DNA of 64,000 nt from Lingula anatina (taxonomy: Eukaryota > Brachiopoda > Lingulata > Lingulida > Lingulidae). The DNA lies in NCBI RefSeq assembly GCF_001039355.2, contig NW_019774158.1, forward strand, positions 312,485-376,484, given 5' to 3'. Positions 28,857-49,828 of the stretch are shown here, piece after piece. The first letter of the stretch is position 1, and each line of letters begins with the position of its first letter. The notes below the pieces were generated by a model that saw nothing but the letters and a program-made list of their open reading frames with translations, was not told where the DNA came from and searched no databases. Position numbers and translations under genes: made by a program.

Positions 28857-31800
28857 ATGTCCACATCTTTCATACAGTTTACTTACTGCTCTATTTGTAG
28901 ACAAAACCACCAGCAAGGCAAGAAGCATGTGTTTTCAAAAGGCCACCGGGGGATTGTCAAGAACATTGTTGATAAATTTTACAAAAAGGTAAATAATATT
29001 TTAAAGCAGTTTTGGTTTTTCGATATAAGTCGCATTGACAACCCCACTCTGCTAGTTTCACTCCGTCTCAGTTTTTCTCAGAATTAGCACGAAAATTCAT
29101 GCGTTAGCACTCATGATCTGTCAGAAACTTTTAGTACAAATTAGTTTGACTAACACATAAATACATCCCGTCGAAAAAAAAGGTAGACTACAGAAAATTA
29201 ATAATTATTTATTTACTTTGCCAATACTTTTACCAGGTCCAAGCGGCCAAAAACGCCATGAAGACCCCGCTGGCTCACGAGTTGTCCTGGGAGATGGGGG
29301 CCAAATTTTGGTGTTATTTCTGTGCCGAAGATGTGGAGAAGCATACCAGGACTGAAGAAGGCACTGTGGAATATGGAGGCTTTATCCAACACTTTCTTAG
29401 GTATGATACTGGTCCATTAAGTTTGAACAAATTTATGAAATAATAGTATGTTTCCCAAATAATGTGTACAAGACAAGGGGTAACAAGTTTGCTATACTTT
29501 GGTGAAAAGCGAAGGATTTTCCTGAAACAAACAAACAAGCACACAAATGAAAGATTATCCTAAATCATTTTATCTAGGGCAGTAAGTATTTTTTTTCTGA
29601 CAAAGCAACCTATGATCCTTCTTGACACTCCCCAGAACTTGAACAATCTGAATTTCAACATGAAAAAATTCTTGACTTGTGCTTAAGCAGTGTTTTTCTA
29701 ATTTTGCCATACCTCTTTGAGTTCAATTCTTACATGACTTCTGGGTTCTGTGCAATTACAGACTATGTTGAAAAGGTGGACAAGTGTTGAGATTTGCAGG
29801 AGAAAGGCGGGCGGGGGATTCAATTTTTGTAGCATTAATTCAAGGCATTTGTCTATATGGTTATGATAAATAAACTGCTATTTTACCAGCTGAAGATTTT
29901 ATCAATTTATAGTCGGACTGCATCAGGGAATGGGGTTGTGAAAGGTGTAACATGGCCTTTGTTTTAATTTTTTCTGCCATCATTCCAGTGCTTCACACAT
30001 CAAGAATATGCATCACTTTTTCTATGAGAACAAAGTTGAGAAATCCAGGAAGGAGAACTTTATTCTCAGCATGGAGGACTTTGCAAGGTAAGCATCCAGC
30101 TTTAATAATTATATATATAATACACAATTTTCTTTGACACTAAGGTATTGTAGAATAACATTTGATAATTTTTTTCTGAAATGTGATCTGGAATTGTTTT
30201 CTTCTGGTTGAATTAAGTTTTTCACCAAATTGAATTTTTTTTAGGACTGATAGTTTGGAATTTATAAATTATTTCAGATTTCAAGTCAAGGCTGAGCAAG
30301 CTGTGAAGGACTACGTAGAGGAGCAGAGAAGAGAGAGGGAAAAGGTACGTCAAGTCTGAACATGTATTTAGTCCATAAAACCATAAAAAGAGTACTAGTA
30401 TCTGTTGGCAAGAAGAAATGAACAGATTTATATACTTATTATTCTTTTATTAAGAAATAAGTTTACAAATAAGAAATAAGTTAAGAATCTGAAATTTACT
30501 GATAAATATTTGTTTGATATAAGTAAGTTCAGAAATAAAGGAGTTAACAATCTGAAGGTTATTAATGCATATTAAATTATTGTTTGATAATTTTTTTCTG
30601 AAAAAACTAAGCAGTGAATCTAAAGCAAAACAAAAAAAAAAAAAAAAAAAAAAAGAAAGAAAGAATTCAACTATATGGTAGTTTTCAATATGAGATGAGA
30701 AATATCTTTTTTAGGAAATGCTTAAACTCCGACAGAGGGAGAATGAGCGTACATACATTATCCAGCAGGAGTTACGCCATAAGGAGGTCTGTTGGCTGAT
30801 GGGATAGCTTGTAGGGTTTGATGTATCCACGTTAATGTTTATCAAAACACTCACTGTTAAAATTCTAAATGGCATATGATAAAAGAATAATCTGTTTTAT
30901 TTAACTTTTCAATGATTTATTTATATTTTATGACTTCTGTATAGTAATTTAATGGTAATTAATACATTTCATGTATCACAGACTTGAAGATTATTATTGA
31001 AAATTTCCCAGATATGTTCTGTAACATATTTGATGAATTTATTTAATCACTTAAAAATGAATAATTGCATGTAAAATGTATTTACTGGCATAGAAATTCT
31101 CCCCAAAAATGTAAAAAAAAAAAAAAAAAATGAATGTCAAACTTAAGATGCAGTGTTTTGGTCAATGTTCTGCAAGATTCCTTGTGGTTACACTTTTCCT
31201 GAATGTTTGGCAGACAAAAAAGTACTCAGATTCTGTAGAGGGCGCTTTGTTCAAGACACCCCAGCCTAGATATGAAGACCCCACAGGTTTGCTGCCTAAG
31301 GACGTGCGAACTGAATCTGCCTTTGGGGAAGGCTTGGAGACAGTCAAACTTAAGGTATAAGGGTTATTGGTTGGTTTTGTATAAATTAATTTTTTTCTCA
31401 TTTTTTATTTAGATTTCTTTTATTTATTTTTCAAAGCATGTTACAGAGATGTGATATTTCTTTTTTCCCCAGAATTCCATTTTTTGAACATTTGGTTTTA
31501 AGTTTGAGCAGGATAATTTTCATTCCCTCCCCCCCTCCCCCACACACACACTAACACACACACAAGTCACATCCCTGATGTTAACTACAACTTTATTTCC
31601 ACTTTTAAACATTAAAAAATTAATTGTCAGTGTTCAGCCACCCCACCCCCCAAAAATCACATCTCTAATGTTAACTATGACTGTATTACCATTAAGTAAT
31701 GGTGGATTTTGTAAGCCTGGTTAACTGTTTCTGTCCTTTTCCTGGTGTATTTTTGCTATTCACAGCAATATGACCCAGACGTTGGTAACATCTTCAAGGG

Positions 31801-33660
31801 CTCCACACCCCCTTGGCTGAGGCCAGTCTCTGGAGAGAGACAGGATAAAGACATTGGCCCCACAGTTGAGGATCTTCAGAAACATTGTGAGTAAATACAC
31901 TGGAATATTTTAGTATTAGTACCTCAGTTGGACACAGACCGTGGTATTCTAGGTCATGGGAAAAGTGGAAATAAGTAACTGGATTTTGTGTCCCTGTGGT
32001 GATTGTGCCATCATCTGATGGCTGTGCACAGACATTTCTTATGATCATAAAAAGTAGACAGTGGATAAAACTGAGGAGATCTTATCACTCATCTTTGATA
32101 AAACTCTCTCTCTCCCTCTTTCTCTCTCTCTCTCTCTGATACATCAACTTTGATTTGTCTCAATAAACAGCAGTTTGAGGTACTTGCTCAAGGGACACGG
32201 AGGAACTTGAAGTGTAAACATTTACTGTACATTCAAGTTTGGTTGTTAGAAATTTTCAAATGTTATGTACCACTATTTCAGTGGAAGCTGAACAGAAAAA
32301 GAAACTTCCAGCGAAGCGTGTTGGGGCCAATTTCAAGCAAGAGTCTTTGTCACAAGGTGGAGCCACTTGGCTGCCATCTTTTGGCGGAGTGTGGCACCAC
32401 CAGAGGAGAGCCAATCAGAAGTCAGTAAAATTGGTTTTATTTGACCTTGTTAAGTTCACATTACTTATATTGAAAATATAATGCTTTCTCTAAACTTTGA
32501 AACAGTGACTTAAAAAATAGGTCATATTAAAGTTGGTGTTTACAAATTGTTCGTTTGTGAAGTTTATAAACAGTCCTTCCCAATATTGGAATATGTTGTA
32601 AATCACAATATGGATTTAAATACCTTTTACATCATCTTTCATATAAGTATTTTATTCACCCAAATTAAAAATATATAATAATTAAAAGCCATCGTTTATT
32701 AGTACAAGAGAATGGGTTTAAACATTTTAATTGTAAGTATAGTTGTAGGTGCTTTTCAGGTTATATAAGTGTTTTGTCATTATTTTTCTTTTGAGATTTA
32801 GTGTTGTTGATTCCTAAGCAAGCATATGATATACAGAATTTTAGTAAAATTTCAAAATAACACTGAAGGCAAAGTAACTGAAAATAATGTGAAATTTACA
32901 TAATTATTTTACATGGCTTAGTCAGTGCAGGTTGCTTCATATATTTTCTTGCAGATATCAGTTTCTGAGAAAGTCAAAACAAGGGTTTTCCAGACCTTAC
33001 CCATCTGTCGAATTATCAGTTCCCGTGAAAAGTATAAAACCTTACCAGAGAAAACGTCCAAATGTCACTGATGTGGGAATGCCCTCTCCATCCTACAGCG
33101 GATATATACCAACTAATATTGACACAGGACCAGAAGATATAAGATTTCATCAGCGCCCTGTGCCAGAGGTGACACATTCTTTTGGGATGGGTGGGTTGCA
33201 GTCACGAGGGAGCGGTGAATTTACAGCGTCAAATGAAATAGGGGTTACAACACACTTTCTAGGAGGTTCTAGTAATTTTGATTTGACAGTGGATAATAAT
33301 AATAAACACAAGCTGATACAAACTGAGAGTATTTCTGCAGCTTTATCTTCAAATTCTGGTCAGAGACTTAAAGCACACCAGAGTGAAATTTTCAGTACAA
33401 AGAATGGAGGTAGTGTTTTTTCAATAAATTCAAACATGGTTAAACCTTATCATAGGAAAAGACCTGCAGGAATTGTGGGAAGTGCATCTTTTTCAGGTAG
33501 AGACAGTGTAAAGTGTTATGAAAAGAAAAGGTCAACAGAAGCTGAGGGAAGTACATTGCCTTCAAAAACAGACAAAGTACAAATATATCCAAAGAAAAGA
33601 CCAGAGGAAACAGTCACAGGTGCTTCTAGTTCAAGTTCAAATTTGATCGAACATTTCTGA
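28857..33660 (+). CDS. CENATAC: CENATAC (CCDC84), copy B
   Basis: Nine exons with lengths identical to copy A: 28857-28988, 29237-29400, 29989-30087, 30278-30344, 30715-30786, 31214-31354, 31766-31886, 32282-32420 and 32955-33660, coding for 546 aa with an intact frame. Both Cys/His modules, the coiled coil, the VGANF...WLPSFGGVW block and the four basic Y-x-(R/K)-K-R motifs are kept. Exon 9 differs from copy A at a modest number of codons, several of them replacements, as expected for the fast-changing extension. Probably an allele of the gene at 19967-24420. Downstream sequence continues into unique DNA after 34521. Confidence 0.88.
30620..30654. repeat. Poly(A) tract in CENATAC intron, copy B
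   Basis: A-rich run followed by a few GAAA units. The matching copy A intron (about 21530) has only a short A run. Confidence 0.8.
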
Positions 33661-34521
33661 AGGTTAAATAACAAATGATTTCACTGATAAAGTCAAAGAT
33701 CTTGATACATTTGCTATAAGATAAGATTTTTGTTGTTTAAAGGACCGTCTTTCATTTATCATTATTTTTTATGGAGATTTTGAATAAAACATCAATCAAA
33801 CTTACCTGACTGCGGTTTGTAATGAGAATGCTGCCTTCCTTTTTTTTCCCTCATCCTATATACATTTTGGACAAATCGTTTTATTTGTCCAAGTGTACAC
33901 GTATATTTTTAGAGATGAAACTTATTTGGTAGGTATAGACTGAAGCTCTCTCCCCAAAGTCTTTGGCTGTTCAGATTTGTTTCGAAAAAAATTAAGGTAT
34001 TTCTGTGTGTTGTTTTCAATGCGTTTAATGTGGAATTTTGAATTCCACACATGTACGAAGAGTCCCTTTCTTTAGAAAAGGCATAAAAGATCGAATCCAT
34101 AAACTGGGATGGTTAAAAAAATTATTCTTGAGTAGGAAAACACTGTTTTCTTTCTTTTGATTTATCTAAGTACATTTGGTTAGCCAAGAGACCATCAGCC
34201 ATGTTAAGTGTATTTTTCCAAAACTTGATGATGTGGGCTTCAATTATTGAACAAGTTGGAAACGTTCTGACTGCCTGATTGCATGCTTTTGAATAAAGCC
34301 AATAATGGTGTTCGAAGAAATTTTGCATTTAAAAATCAGGAAAGAAAAAAAAAAGACACGTTTCATTGCCCTTATTGTTTTATTCTTGTCCCTGCTATAT
34401 CCCTTAAGCCCATGTACATTGTTGATAATTTTACAGTGATCATAAAAGTGGAAAAATAACATAGAACAACAATAGAGCCATTTGTCCCATAAAAATGTAT
34501 GCATATGTTCAGACTCGGCCA

Positions 34522-35068
34522 TACAAGTTACAGAGCCCTTTGCTCGCGGCCATGTATACGTTACTTCAAGTTTGGTACAAGCAACATACAAGTGAAAACT
34601 ACTTAACCAGACAATTAACCAATCGTGCTTAATGGCCCAAAGGTTTTGGGCATATTACTAGCAGTTAAATTCACTTACAATATAGTATGATTCTTTCACT
34701 CTAAATGCTGTATCAGAATATTAGTATTATTCAGTTCATAATCTACCATATCATATTTATGAAAAAATTTTTTTTTCCTTTTTTCTCCCTTTGTATTTTC
34801 CTTACTCTGAATATATATACTGTTATAGAAAAGTTAAGGTCAACAGAAAATTGTTCTTAGGATACGTAGCAGTTAGCAGTATCTTTTTATCACGTGCCAT
34901 TAAATAGGTAGATCGTATTCCGGGTGAAAAGACTCGAATCATGCAATAGCGGATTTAGAGGGGGGGGGGGAGGCTGCTGTCATCCCTAAAATGAAACTAC
35001 ACCCCTCCCTCCTTCAAATAATCCCGGATCCGCCCGTGTGCAGTGTATGTTGGAGGTCATATTCAAAG
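34522..35068. other. Intergenic DNA with a small MITE-like element
   Basis: No gene seen. Around 34949-35040, GGATTTAGAG followed by a G11 run at one end and GGATCCGCC at the other form inverted ends resembling the element at 3186-3353. It is probably a related non-autonomous transposon. Confidence 0.4.
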
Positions 35069-35366
35069 GTCCCATTTAGAATGGATGATCCGAGTAGGTC
35101 TACATAGGCCTACTGATCCGCCGACTAAATGTGGCCGACCACAGTTCAAAAGCGATGCTGTTGATTTCTGATGGTCTCTCCGACTCCAAACGCGCCGTCG
35201 CTGCAGGGTCCTAGTAGTTCAACCTTGAGGCAGAGATTTAATCTGTTTAAAGGCGCGTGTGGAGTCGGAGAGACCATCAGGAATCAGCGGCATTGCTTTT
35301 GAACTGTGATCGGCCATATTTAGTCGGCGGATCAGTAAGTATTCGGACCATCCATTCTAAGTGGGA
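35069..35366. mobile_element. Fold-back element with about 125-bp inverted arms
   Basis: The left arm (about 35069-35195; contains GATCCGCCGACTAAAT, CAGTTCAAAAGC and GGTCTCTCCGACTCC) is the near reverse complement of the right arm (about 35250-35366; contains GGAGTCGGAGAGACC, GCTTTTGAACTGTG and ATTTAGTCGGCGGATC). The loop is only about 50 bp. It is a long hairpin-forming, probably non-autonomous DNA transposon or fold-back element. No coding capacity. Confidence 0.8.
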
Positions 35367-35469
35367 CCAAAGAGACAAATTAATAAAACGCAATATACTC
35401 AACACATACGACGACTTACATATTTTTATATGTAACAGTTTCTGATCTCTTTTCATTTCTTCACTAAAA

Positions 35470-35780
35470 CTAAACGCACTTGTTATAAATACGTCGACAG
35501 GCTTCTTTGAAACAGTTCCCTCCCAGGCAGTTCTTGCTAGATCCGTACGTTTTTTTGTACCTTTCAAGATTGGAATAATGTTTCTTTTGAACATCAATGC
35601 AACGGTTATCCCAGCTCCAATTGGCTTTAGAAAATTTAAAGAGATCTAGATGGAGTTTGCTCCGGTTGAAGCTCGAGCATTCAGCAGGGCATGAATTGAA
35701 GCCGCCCGAATAACATAGTCCTTCCATTAATGCCATGTTGGATAAGAGTATGGAGCCAAATTTCTTTTTACTTTGTTTAG
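35470..35780 (-). CDS. Unrecognised cysteine-rich 3' terminal exon
   Basis: A minus-strand open stretch preceded by a strong acceptor (polypyrimidine then TTTTAG at about 35781) and ending in TAG. It reads ...MALMEGLCYSGGFNSCPAEC... through ...CFKEACRRIYNKCV, with eight cysteines in about 85 residues, as in a disulfide-bonded secreted or extracellular domain. I cannot name the family. No matching upstream exons were found in 35800-37200, and the open frame upstream of the acceptor looks non-coding. It may be the last exon of a gene whose other exons I missed, or a relic. Confidence 0.35.
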
Positions 35781-35845
35781 CTAAAAGGGAAAAGGTACGT
35801 CCATCATAGTGCAATACCATCAAAATATAATGTGTGTATATATAT

Positions 35846-35867
35846 GAGAGAGAGAGAGAGAGAGAGG
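35846..35867. repeat. (GA)n microsatellite
   Basis: About 11 GA units, adjoining a short TATA/GTGT run. Confidence 0.85.
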
Positions 35868-36191
35868 TAATATAAGATATCTTGTCACAAATATTTCTGA
35901 TAGATAAAAAGAGAAATGACAATCTAAAATACAGAAGCACTAAGAGACCACAAATCTCCGCCAACGCAGCCAAATTCTCATCGTCATTTACAAATGTAAA
36001 TTCAATTCCCATAATTAATCAATTAATTCGTCAATTAATAATTAAAGACTAGCCCATTTCAGATCTGTCCTAAAAGTTCTTAAAAATCTCTTCATATTTT
36101 TTTAAAATAATGTTGTTTACTAACTGTTGGTCACTCGCTCCTTTTCCTACAAGTCCTTGAAATAATAAAATCCGCCTACAATCGTTTGCAT

Positions 36192-36216
36192 GACAGACAG
36201 ACAGACAGACAGACAG
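36192..36216. repeat. (GACA)n microsatellite
   Basis: About six GACA units, followed by degenerate versions to about 36233. Confidence 0.85.
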
Positions 36217-36269
36217 GCTGGCAGACAGGCAGAGAAACAAAAATAAATATTGCTTTCCTTAGCAAAATA

Positions 36270-36575
36270 TCAGGCTTGCCGCAAACTCTCTAACGAACTT
36301 GCTGCAAATATGCCACAAATTTGCTGATTATATTCAAGAACATGAATAGTTTCTTGCAAACTTACTGCAAACTTGAGAAGTTCTTGCAAATTTATAAATT
36401 CTAAGTATACTGCAAATTTGCAATAAAAAAATTGCAAACGTGCCACAAACAGATGTTCTTTCAAAAATTCTGCAAATTAGCAGCCATACTAATTTTTCTT
36501 GCAAACCTCCGCAAACTCCTGGTCGCAAACTTTTAGTTTGCAGCAAATTTGCTGTATATTTGCTGCAAACGCTTC
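36270..36575. repeat. TGCAAA-rich degenerate repeat block
   Basis: At least ten copies of TGCAAA or its complement TTTGCA occur in about 300 bp, often as CTTGCAAAC or CTGCAAATTTGC, at irregular spacing of roughly 10-40 bp. No coding frame explains it. It may be a degenerate minisatellite derived from a short palindromic unit. Confidence 0.55.
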
Positions 36576-37386
36576 ATTCTGCTAAGGGCTCCTTGGCAGA
36601 GGTAAAGACGGCAAAGGAAGCAAAGCAACGACAAACATATCAATTTGACTGCACACCTTGTGATTTTAGGACATTATAAAGCTGATCTCTACACGCCATT
36701 AGAACTGACTCTATTATTTCACCATCGTGAACTGTATTGTAACCATGCCTTTCAGATGGTATCCAATTTGATTCAGTTAGTAATTGTAATAAAATATTTC
36801 AACTTTTTTGAGTTGTCAGGGAAAATTGTGTGCATAAATGCTTTCAAAGCTAACGTTTGTGGAGTATTATAGGTGTCATTTTAATAGAATTGAAACTTTT
36901 CCCATAGCTTATTGGTATACTAGTTTTCATTTTTTATGCACAGACACAGATGTGTATCTGTGTTACCTGCAGTGCATGATTAAAAAATGGTGGTGATTAT
37001 GTTGTTAAGCATTATGTAACATTGCATATCAAAACTGAAGAAACCCCTATCTTGGGCACTGCCGCCATAGTGAGCATTTACGGAAAACGATATTACTAGT
37101 CTAGTGATTCTCAAACTAAACGAAAAGATTCATAGGCCCAAAAATACAGCTTGAATAGGAAAACCAGCTTGATTAGACTCTTTTTCCAGTTGTTAGGATG
37201 TTTTTGTGATATCTTAATTTTTCACATTTGTATTTTCAATGTGGAACTTGAACTCCCACGAGCAGTAGGTAGTTTCATTTTCTGAATGCCCATGTTTCGT
37301 ATAGTAGATAATTAAAATTTGGTGTCGATTGTGATGTAAATTATTATGTAATATTGCATCATACTTGACAAAAAAAATTTTCATAC
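36576..37386. other. Non-coding flank / 3' intron of the glycosyltransferase-like gene
   Basis: No clear exon. The stretch 36970-37070 resembles 37290-37400 (shared core TGCAATRTTACATAAT and a GTGCC-like exon end), as if the exon/intron boundary at 37387 had been copied locally. Confidence 0.35.
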
Positions 37387-38374
37387 CTAAGGCACTATAC
37401 GGGGGATTATGGTGACGACCATGTATAGCCACCCTTGGGAAGGGCTTCATTTCGTCTGGAGTGAAATGTTCCTTGTAGTAACTATATGGCACTCTTCCAG
37501 TGACACTGCCTTCTGTTTCAGAGAGATTGCCACGTGGATAACTCTGCAGATAAAATCTGTACTCGTTACGGTGGAAGAGGTATATGTACTGGCACATAAT
37601 ATGAAATTGTGATGCAACGATTTTGTGACAGATATTCTCTCTGTAGGCCTATATATCATCAAACGATTTATTGTATCTTTTCTCCAAATAGTGTCGCGCT
37701 TCGATTATATGCCTCACTTTAATAAGAACTGGGAAATACACCATGCAACGAAAAACCTCTGGCGTCCCAAATAACTTCTCCGTTGCCATAGCGAATTGTT
37801 GATAGACATAGTATGTTTGTTTGCCGATTAACCCAATGACGACTGGTTTGCCATTTTCAAAAAGCAATTCTGGTGTCACCATGGTAACGAATAACGTGTC
37901 AGTGTCAACAATGCCAACGTACTCAGCATCGGTGTAGTTCTCGGGGTAAAAGTTTGACCACTGCTGCCGATCATATCCCGAGTTACAATAAACATGAGGT
38001 GCTGGCTTTTCAAAGTGCACACTTGGGTACGGATAGCGCTTGGCAATTTCAGCTCCCACTATGTGATCTTGTGACGATTCATTGTCCAGAACAACAACCA
38101 GTTTTATCTCATCCGGCCAAAAAAGCCGCATGCTCTCAACAAGCATGCCATCATAGTACGGCAACATTTTCGAAAAAGTCCTAACCATAAGCACAAAGTC
38201 TGGAACTGATGCCCAAGCCGATAGTTTTTTTCCGGCTGATCCGTTACTCAAGCCAGGCCAATATCTTGAAGGTGTATCACTGTCTTTAGATATACATATG
38301 AGACAACACAGAAAGCCTATGGTCGCAGTGACAGTCACAGTTTTCACGATACGTGCGGCACGTTTGGTCAGCAT
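37387..38374 (-). CDS. Type II membrane glycosyltransferase-like protein with in-frame TAG
   Basis: The minus-strand frame starts at ATG 38374. A short basic N-terminus (MLTKRAARIVK) and one hydrophobic anchor (TATIGFLCCLICI, about residues 16-28) suggest a Golgi-type membrane protein. A GT-A-like domain follows: FVLMVRTFSKMLPYYDGML, VVVLDNESS, and a DxD motif in EYVGIVDTDTLF. This resembles the DUF6492 type of putative glycosyltransferases (from memory, tentative). At codon 242 the frame meets TAG (37649-37651), yet the same frame continues for 87 more codons with plausible family sequence (MCQYIYLFHRNEYRFYL, PRVAIHGRHHNPPYSALG) to a good donor at 37386. Either the gene is broken by a small insertion (TAGGCC) or the base call is wrong. 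Later exons were not found. Confidence 0.6.
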
Positions 38375-39328
38375 CGTGGAAAGGGATATGTTCTACTCGC
38401 CGGCTGCCCTTAGTGTTGGGACACAAGGATAATAAAAACTGCTGAATTTGATGAAATTGCACTGCCCACCAGGCGTGAATATTAAACACAAAGTACACAG
38501 TCCTGAGGGGACTTATTGGAACAGTGAGGGCAGTTCCCAGCTAGAGGCAATAGTAGGGAAACGAACATCGACGCAAAATAATTAATATTAAACGCGCATA
38601 ACTGCAGGCAATGTTAAACCATGGACACCGCTAAACCTGTGTGGGCTTCGTGTTTAATATAACCTCGACATCAAGATGGCGAAACTAGCGAGGATAGCTT
38701 GTAGTCCAACTTTTAGTTGAGCTATTTGTACAGGTAGATAAAAAACCGAACATTCCCTTAAAGTCTAAGAATCCCAGAATGGGGAACATGTATTTTTTGG
38801 ATAAGACACCAGATCAGGACATGGTGACATTTAGTCGCGGTTTTTCCAAGATGGCCGCCAATTACCATTGGAATGCACACTCTATCATATATGATATGAT
38901 TTCATATCACTAGCATATACGATCTTATATCACATCACTATTTATGTGGCCAGATATTCTTTTGGCGGACTTTTTGGAACACAAATTGTGAGCGGACGTC
39001 ACCAGGTGCTGGTGTCATATTCAAAAATACTACTATCAGCGTTAAAAGCAATCTGACAAAATGCAATCAATGCTTCTATAACAAATATGAACAATTGTGC
39101 TCAATAACCGCCCCATTATTTTCACCATTTGAAAATTCATTCTGTCCACGCAACTCCTATTTTCACCACACAGCCCCTAATAATTGTTTAGTAGCGCGCT
39201 ACATGTATAATTTTAAATTATTTCGAGGAAAAAAGACATACTTGTAGGCTTTTGTGGTACATCTCCTACACGCGCAGATTACTTGTCGGGTTAATTGTGC
39301 TAGTTAAAATAACAAGAAAATACATTTC
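38375..39328. other. Intergenic region
   Basis: Lies between the divergent 5' end of the glycosyltransferase-like gene and the 3' end of the receptor gene. No gene, tRNA or strong repeat is visible. A few short palindromic TATGATATGA-like motifs occur near 38885-38940. Confidence 0.5.
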
Positions 39329-49714
<10,386 letters not shown>

Positions 49715-49715
49715 N
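49715..49715. other. Lone N at the receptor-gene duplication junction
   Basis: Left of it, an Ig exon matching 56405-56485 is cut off mid-exon. Right of it, after about 33 bp of unmatched sequence, the intronic (TA)n and the kinase exons start again. The same signature as at 25283 indicates an assembly seam. Confidence 0.85.
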
Positions 49716-49746
49716 ATGGATGGATGGTATGAAGGTGAGCTACATC

Positions 49747-49747
<1 letters not shown>

Positions 49748-49828
<81 letters not shown>

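Larger units (their letters stand above)
25285..34521. repeat. Second copy of the RRP1-CENATAC segment
   Basis: This 9.2 kb segment aligns with 16475-25282 over its whole length, exons and introns alike. Differences are scattered substitutions, indels, shorter simple repeats, and a 174-bp MITE at 28218. Every exon has a partner of equal length except RRP1 exon 8 (+3 nt). The pattern fits two alleles placed in tandem by the assembler. Confidence 0.85.

Noticed and set aside
36180-36575. CRISPR-like or satellite array in the TGCAAA block
   Set aside because: Spacing is irregular, the repeated word is only six bases, and the host is a eukaryote.
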